This document shows, one piece after another, positions 1 to 9,000 of a DNA stretch of 64,000 nucleotides. The DNA comes from Bordetella bronchialis (lineage in GTDB: Bacteria > Pseudomonadota > Gammaproteobacteria > Burkholderiales > Burkholderiaceae_B). The notes beneath the pieces are model-generated. The model was not told where the DNA came from. It saw only the letters and a list, made by a program, of their open reading frames with translations, and did no database searches. The stretch covers positions 2,480,001-2,544,000 of the forward strand of contig NZ_CP016170.1 in assembly GCF_001676705.1 (NCBI RefSeq), given 5' to 3'. Each line of letters starts with the position of its first letter. Position 1 is the stretch's first letter. A program made the position numbers and the translations under genes.

Positions 1-3000
1 GCCCTGCAGACGGAAGGCGGGATGCCGCTGACGATAGGCGAGAACCGTGACGTGGCCTTCAATGCCGACATGGCGGGCCAGCCGGTCGACCGCTCCGAAG
101 CCGCGGTGGCGCCGCCCACCGGCACCGATTCCGACCGCCTGCTGGCCGCGCTGCAGAATGGACAGGACCCGTTCGACAACCTGGATCCGACGGCCGCCCT
201 GGTGGCCGGCGGCGGCGATGCCGGCGGCAGCAGCTTCGTGCGGCTGGCCCGCGTGGTGGAATCGACTTCGCCGCTGGACCTGGCTTATCCGGGCGCCGGC
301 ACGCCGGGCATCAACCTGCTGACGCCGGCCGGCCTGGCGACGAACAACAACGCGCCTGGCAACGATCCCCCGGCCGCCGGCAATGACACGAACACGACGA
401 CCGAGAAGTCGCTTGTGACGGGCAATATCCTGACGAACGACACCGACCCCAACGGCGATGCGGTGTTCATCCAGTCGGTGGGCGGCACGCCCATGGCGAC
501 CGGCGGCGTGCAGGTCGCCGGCTCGACCGGCGGCACGTTCACGGTGTTCCCGGACGGCAGCTACATTTTCAATCCCGGTAATTCGTATCACAACCTGGGC
601 GCCGGCCAGACCGCCACCAGCACGCTGACGTATACGATCTCCGATCCCTTCGGCAATACGTCCACGGCCACCGTCACGGTGACCGTGAACGGCGTGAACG
701 ACGCGCCCACGGCCACCGCCATCGACAACGTCAACGGCGTGGACGCGCAGCAGAACATCAACGTGGACGTGTCCAGCCACTTCGCCGACGTGGACAACGG
801 CGACAGGCTGACCTACACCGCCACCGGCCTGCCGCCGGGGCTGACCATCAACCCCGAAACGGGCGTCATCACCGGTACGATCGACCATTCCGCCTCCCAG
901 GGCGGCAACAACGGCGTCTACCAGGTCACCGTCACGGCCACCGATACCAGCGGCGCCACGGTCACCGAAACCTTCAACTGGAACGTCACCAACCCGGGCC
1001 CGCTGGCCGTGAATGACGCCGCCTCGACCACCGAGGACAACGGCGTGTCGGGCAATGTCCTGACCGGCAACGCGCAGGGCGTGGGCCGCGACATCGATCC
1101 GGACGGCGATACGCTGACGGTCGTGCATGCCGGCAACAAGGACGTGACGGCGCAAGGCGTGGAAGTGGCCGGCTCCGCCGGCGGCACGTTCATCATCCGC
1201 GCGGACGGCTCGTACACCTTCAACCCGGGCGAGGACTTCCAGAGCCTGGCGGCCGGCGAAACGAAGACGACCACCGTTACCTACACCATCTCCGATGGCG
1301 AAGGCGGTACGTCCACCGCGACCCTGACGCTGACGGTCACCGGCACCAACGACGTGCCCGTCATCACCCCGGGCGAGGGCGGCCCCGATGCCAATCATGT
1401 CAAGGAAGACGAAGTCCTCACGACCGAGGGCAAGCTGAACATCGTCGACCCCGACCACGACCAATCGTTCTTCCAGCCGCAGACCGGTACGGCCGGCCAG
1501 CACGGCACCTTCTCCATCGACGCGCAAGGAAACTGGACCTACACGCTGACCAACGACGATCCGCGGGTGCAGGAACTGGCCGTGGGCGAGCACCTGACCG
1601 AAACCTTCACGGTGAAGTCGGCGGATGGCACCGAAACCACCGTGACCGTCACCATCGACGGCACCAACGATGTGCCGGTCATCAGCGGCACGAGCACCGC
1701 GGCGGCCACGGAAGACGTCGAGCAATCGGTGTCGGGCCAGCTGGCAGTCGCCGATGTGGACAAGAGCGATACGCATACCTGGTCGGTGTCGGGCGAGCCC
1801 AAGGGCCAGTACGGCACCATCAGCGTGGACCAGAACGGCAAGTGGACCTACACCATCGACCCGCAGGCCACCCAGGCCCTGGCCAAGGATCAGCAGGTCC
1901 AGGAAACCTTCCACATCCTGGTGGACGACGGCCATGGCGGCACGGCCATCCAGGACGTCACCATCACCATCACGGGCACCAACGACGTGCCGGTGGTCAC
2001 CCCGCACTCACCCGACAGCGACAAGGGCCTGGTGCAGGAAGATACGACGCTGAGCACCAGCGGCAAGCTGGACATCGTGGACGCGGACCAGGGCGAGTCG
2101 GTCTTCCAGGTACAGAACAACACGGTCCTGGCGCACGGCACGTTCAGCATCGATGCCAATGGCAACTGGACCTACAACCTGAACAACAGCGATCCCAAGG
2201 TCCAGGAACTGGGCGTGGGCGAGAGCCTGACCGAGAAGATCACGGTGCTGACGGCCGACGGCACGCCGACGGAAGTGACGATCACCATCGACGGCACGAA
2301 CGACAAGCCGGAGATCAGCGGCCAGGCCACCGGCGCCATCAAGGAAGACGCGGCGCCCTCGGTGTCGGGCCAGCTGGCGGTGTCGGACGTCGACGTACAT
2401 GACACGCACACGTGGTCGGTGCAGGGCAACCCGAAGGGCGCGTACGGCACGCTGACGGTCGACCAGACCGGCAAGTGGACGTACACGGTGGACAGCAAGG
2501 CCGTGCAGGCGCTGGCCGAAGGCCAGCAAAAGACCGAGACTTTCAACGTCCTGGTCAGCGACGGCCATGGCGGCACGGACGTGCAGACCGTCACGGTAAC
2601 CGTCACCGGCACCAACGACGTGCCGGTCGTGACCGGTTCGGGTTCGGGCACCGTCTATGAAGACTTCCTGCCCATCACCGGCGGCGACCTGGATATCAAG
2701 GACGCCGACGCCGGGCAGAGCCACTTCCAGCCGGAAAAGATCAGCGGCGACTACGGCACCTTCGCGATCGCCTCGAACGGCACCTGGGGCTATCTGCTCA
2801 ACAATAACAATGCGCAGGTACAGGCCCTGGGCGTGGGCGAGAAGCTGGTCGAGCACTTCACGGTCAAGACCGCGGACGGCACCACCGAGACGGTCACGGT
2901 GACCATCGTCGGTACCAACGACCTGCCGCACATCAGCGGGCAGAGCACGGGCGCGCTCAAGGAAGACGCGGCCACCACGGTCAGCGGCCAGCTGCAGGTC

Positions 3001-6000
3001 AGCGACGTCGATGCCCACGATAGCCACAGCTGGTCCATCTTCGGCAGCAACAAGGGCGAGTACGGCACGATCTCGATCGACCAGACCGGCAAGTGGACGT
3101 TTACCGCCAACCAGAACGTGCAGTCGCTGGGCGAGGGCGACACGGTGCAGCAGAAGTTCGTCGTGCAGGTCAGCGACGGCCATGGCGGCTACGACTGGCA
3201 GACCATCACGGTGACCCTGACCGGCACCAACGATGTGCCGGTGATCACCCCGCACGATCCGGGCAATCCGCAGGATCCGGGCAGCGCCAGCGACCATGGC
3301 ACGGTGATCGAGGACGCCACGCCCGACACCACCGGCGGCAAGCTGGACATCAAGGATGCGGACGCGGGCGAGAGCAAGTTCACCCCGCAGACCAACCAGG
3401 CCGGCGCACACGGCACCTTCTCCATCGACCAGAACGGCAACTGGACTTACCACCTGAACAACGGCGACGCCGCGGTGCAGGCGCTGGGCGCCGGCCAGAC
3501 GCTGACCGAGCAGTTCACGGTGACCTCCGCCGACGGCAGCGCCACGCACCAGGTCACGGTGACCATCATCGGCACCAACGACGTGCCGGTGCTGAGCAGC
3601 GGCACGGGCGCGGTCACGGAAGACCAGAACGTCGGCAATGACGGCAACCTGGTCACCGGCGGCCAGCTGACCATCACGGACGTGGATACCGGCGAAAGCA
3701 GCTTCAAGCCGGGCGCGCACTTCGACGGCAGCACGGGCAACGGCAACGCGCCCCTGGGCACGCTGGTGTTCAACGCCGACGGTTCCTACACCTACTCGGT
3801 GGCCAACAACAATGCGGTGGTGCAGGGCCTGCGCAGCGGCGAGAGCATCGTCGAGACGTACACGGTGACCAGCGCCGACGGCACGGCCACCAGCACGATC
3901 ACCATCACGATCAACGGCACGGATGACGTTCCGGTGATCACCCCGCACTCGCCCGACAGCGACAAGGGCCTGGTGAAGGAAGACACGACGCTGAGCACCA
4001 GCGGCAAGCTGGACATCGTGGACGCGGACCACGACCAGTCGTTCTTCCAGGCGCAGGACAACACGGTCCTGGCGCACGGCACGTTCAGCATCGACGCCAA
4101 TGGCAACTGGACGTACAACCTGAACAACAGCGATCCCAAGGTCCAGGAACTGGGCGTGGGCGAGAGCCTGACCGAGAAGATCACGGTGCTGACGGCCGAC
4201 GGCACGCCGACGGAAGTGACGATCACCATCGACGGCACGAACGACAAGCCGGAGATCAGCGGCCAGGCCACCGGCGCCATCAAGGAAGACGTGGCGCCGT
4301 CGGTGTCGGGCCAGCTGGCGGTGTCGGACGTCGACGTACACGACACGCACACGTGGTCGGTGCAGGGCAATCCGAAGGGCGCGTACGGCACGCTGACGGT
4401 CGACCAGACCGGCAAGTGGACGTACACGGTGGACAGCAAGGCCGTGCAGGCGCTGGCCGAAGGCCAGCAAAAGACCGAGACCTTCGATGTCCTGGTCAGC
4501 GACGGCCATGGCGGCACGGACGTGCAGAAGGTCACGGTCACCGTGACCGGCACCAACGACGTGCCGGTCGTGACGGGCGACGACTCCGGCACCGTGCGCG
4601 AAGACTACCTGTTCCAGCAAGTGACGGGCGGCGACCTGGATATCAAGGATGCCGACGCCGGCCAGAACACCTTCCAGGCCAACGTCATCGTGACGCCGCA
4701 CGGTGTCTTCGCGGTCAACGGCAGCGGCAACTGGACCTTCACGCTGAATAACGGCAATGCCGAAGTGCAGGCGCTGGGCGACGGCGAGAAGCTGATCGAG
4801 CATTTCACTGTCAAGACCGCCGACGGCACGCCCGAGACGGTCACGGTGACCATCCTGGGCACCAACGATGCGCCGCACATCAGCGGCGTCAGCAGCGGCG
4901 CGCTGAAGGAAGACGCGGCGCCCTCGGTCAGCGGCCAGCTGAACGTCAGCGACGTGGACGTGCGCGACAGCCACAGCTGGTCGATCTTCGGCAGCAACAA
5001 GGGCGACTATGGCACCCTGTCGGTCGACCAGACCGGCAAGTGGACCTACACGGCCAACCAGAACATCCAGTCGCTGCGCGAAGGCGAGACCGTGCAGGAG
5101 AAGTTCGTCGTGCAGGTCAGCGACGGCCATGGCGGCTACGATTGGCAGACGGTTACCGTGACCCTGACCGGCACCAACGACGCGGCCGTGATCACGCCGC
5201 ATCATCCGGGCGATGACCAGGGCACGGTGCAGGAGGACCGCGTGCAGACCGCCACGGGCAACCTGGACGTGACGGACCCCGACCGCGGCCAATCGACCTT
5301 CCAGACGCAGAGCAAGACCCCCGGCCAGTACGGCGATTTCTCCATCAACTCCCAGGGCACCTGGACCTACCAGCTGCACAACAACGATCCGCGCGTGCAG
5401 GCGCTGGGCGCCGGCGAGCACCTGACGGAGCAGTTCACCGTCAAGTCGGCCGATGGCACCACGTCCACCGTGACGGTCACCATCAATGGCACGAACGACA
5501 ACCCGGTGATCGGCGGCGTGCACACCGGCGCGCTGACCGAGGATGGCGCCCCCGCGGTGACCGGCCAGCTGACCGTGTCCGATGTGGACAAGAACGACTC
5601 CCACACGTGGACGGTCGTCAACGGCTCGAAGGGCGACTACGGCTCCATCAGCGTGGACGCCAATGGCAAGTGGACCTACACGGTCGACCCGCAGGCGGTA
5701 CAGGCGCTGAAGGAGGGCGAGAAGCAGACCGACACCTTCACCATCAAGGTCGATGACGGCCACGGCGGCACCGACACGCAAACGGTGACCGTGACGATCA
5801 CCGGCACCAACGACGTGCCGGTCATCACCCCGCACGATCCGGGCAACCCGCAGGATCCGGGCAGCGCCAGCGACCACGGCACGGTGGTCGAGGACGCCAC
5901 GCCGAATACCACCGGCGGCAAGCTGGACATCCAGGACGCCGACGCGGGCCAGAACAAGTTCGCGCCGCAGACGAATAATCCCGGCGACCATGGCACGTTC

Positions 6001-9000
6001 TCCATCGACCAGAACGGCAATTGGGTCTACCACCTGAACAACAACGATCCGGCCGTCCAGGCGCTGGGCGCCGGCCAGACGCTGACCGAGCAGTTCACGG
6101 TGACGTCGGCCGACGGTACCGGCACCCATCAGGTGACGGTCACCATCGTCGGCACCAACGATGTGCCGGTGCTGAGCAGCGGCACGGGCGCGGTCACGGA
6201 AGACCAGAACGTCGGCAACGACGGCAACCTGGTCACCGGCGGCCAGCTGACCATCACGGACGCGGATACCGGCGAAAGCAGCTTCAAGCCGGGCGCGCAC
6301 TTCGACGGCAGCACGGGCAACGGCAACGCGCCCCTTGGCACGCTGGTGTTCAACGCCGACGGTTCCTACACCTACACGGTGGCCAACGACAATCCGGTGG
6401 TGCAGGGCCTGAAGACGGGCCAGAGCATCGTCGAGACCTACACCGTGACCAGCCTGGACGGCTCCAAGACCAGCACCATCACGATCACCATCAACGGCAC
6501 CGACGACGGCGCGACCATCACGCCGCACGATCCGGGCACGCCGGGCCAGCCGGAGACGGCCAGCGACCATGGCACCGTGGTGGAAGACGCCACGCCCGAC
6601 ACGACCGGCGGCAAGCTGGATGTGAAGGACGCGGACGCCGGCGACGCCAGGTTCTCGACCACGCCGGATCATGCCGGCGAGCATGGCACCTTCGCCATCG
6701 ACGAGAACGGCAACTGGACGTACAAGCTGAACAACCAGGACCCGGCGGTGCAGGCGCTGGGCGCGGGCAAGACCCTTACCGAGACCTTCACGGTAAGCTC
6801 GGCCGACGGCAGCGCCACGCACCAGGTCGTCGTGACCATCGTCGGCACCAATGACGTGCCGGTGCTGAGCAGCGGCACGGGCGCGGTCACGGAAGACCAG
6901 AACGTCGGCAGCGACGGCAAGCTGGTCACCGGCGGCCAGCTGACCATCACGGATGCGGATACCGGCGAAAGCAGCTTCAAGCCGGGCGCGCACTTCGACG
7001 GCAGCACGGGCAACGGCAACGCGCCCCTGGGCACGCTGGTGTTCAACGCCGACGGTTCCTACACGTACTCGGTGGCCAACGACAACGCGGTGGTGCAGGG
7101 CCTGAAGTCCGGCCAGAGCATCGTCGAGACCTACACGGTCACCAGCGCCGACGGCACCGCCACCAGCACGATCACCATCACCATCAACGGCACGAATGAC
7201 GCGCCCACGGTGGTCGGCCACATCGGTACGCAGGTCGGCAAGGATGCCGACACGGGCATCGACGTGGACACGGCCAGCCACTTCAAGGACGTGGACACCG
7301 GCGACAAGCTGACCTACACCGCCAACGGCCTGCCGCCCGGACTGACGATCGACAAGGACACCGGCAAGATCACCGGCACCATCGATCACTCCGCGTCGCA
7401 GGGCGGCGACAACCACGACGGCAAGTACACCGTGACGGTCACCGCGACCGATCCCGATGGCAAGACCGCCACGCAGAGCTTCGAATGGGACGTCACCAAC
7501 CCGGCGCCGACCGCCGTCAATGACGTCGCCACCGCCGACGCCAGCGGCCAGGCCAACGGCAACGTGATCCTGGGCAACGCCGGCGCCGGCAAGGACTCGG
7601 ATCCGGACGGCGATACGCTCAAGGTGGTCAGCGTGAAGGGCAACGGCGACGCGCAGTCCGTCGTCGAAGGCCACGGCACGCAGGTCACGGGCGATCATGG
7701 CGGTACGTTCACCCTGAACGCCGACGGCACCTACAGCTTCAACGCCGGCCACGATTTCGACGGCCTGGGCGCGGGCCAGAGCAAGACCACGTCGGTCACC
7801 TACACCATCTCGGATGGCGAGGGCGGCACCAGCACGGCCACGCTCACCGTCACCGTGACGGGCAGCAACGTGCCCCCGGTCGCGGCGGACGACACCGGCG
7901 CCACCAAGCAGGACACCGTGCTGGCGGTCACCGACCCGTCGCACGGCGTGCTGGCCAACGACCACGACGGCAACCCCGGCGACACGCTGACGGTCGGCGC
8001 GGTCAATGGCGTGGCGGGCAATGTGGGCCAGCAGGTACAGGGCGACCACGGCGGGACCTTCGTGCTGAACCCGAACGGCACCTACACGTTCTCCACGGGC
8101 GATGCCTTCGACTACCTGGGCGCCGGCAAGACGGCGACCACGTCCATCACCTATACGGTCTCGGACGGCAAGGGCGGCACCGATACGGCGACCCTGACGG
8201 TCACCGTCACGGGCACCAACGACGTACCGGTCATCTCCGTGGGCCAGAACGGCTCGGACAAGGGCACGGTCTACGAAGACGGCGCCGCGCTGAACGGTAC
8301 CCTGACCATCTCGGACAAGGACACCGGCGAAAGCAGCTTCCAGGCGAACACCATCCACGACCAGTACGGCACCTTTACCATCGACGCCAACGGCAAGTGG
8401 ACCTACACGCTGGATAACTCCAATCCCGCGGTGCAGGCCCTGTCCGGCAACGACAGCCTGGGTACCCGTACCTTCACCGTGGTGTCGGCCGACGGCACGG
8501 CGACGCATGACGTGAAGGTGACCATCAACGGCACCAACGACGCGCCGACCGCCACCGACAATTCGACGACGGTGGACATCGGGGGCAAGCACACCTTCAC
8601 GGCCAGCGAGTTCAACTTCGCCGACAGCAACGGCGAGCACGACAGCCTGCAGAACGTGATCATCACCCGTGTTCCGGACAGCGGCTCGCTGACCCTGAAC
8701 GGCCAGGCGGTGACGCAGGGCCAGGTGATTTCGGCCGCCGACATCGCGGCCGGCAAGCTGGTCTACACCCCGGGCGCCGACGGCAAGGATACGTCCTTCG
8801 GCTTCAAGGTGCAGGACAACGGCGGCACGGCGCACGGCGGCCAGGATACGTCGACGGAGCACAACTTCGGCCTGTCGACCAATAACCTGATCACCGGCGA
8901 CAACACCAGCACGGGCGACAACGACGGCCATGGCGGCACCACGCCGCCGCTGAACGGCGGCTCGGGCGACGACATCATCCTGGGCGACAAGGGCGGTACG

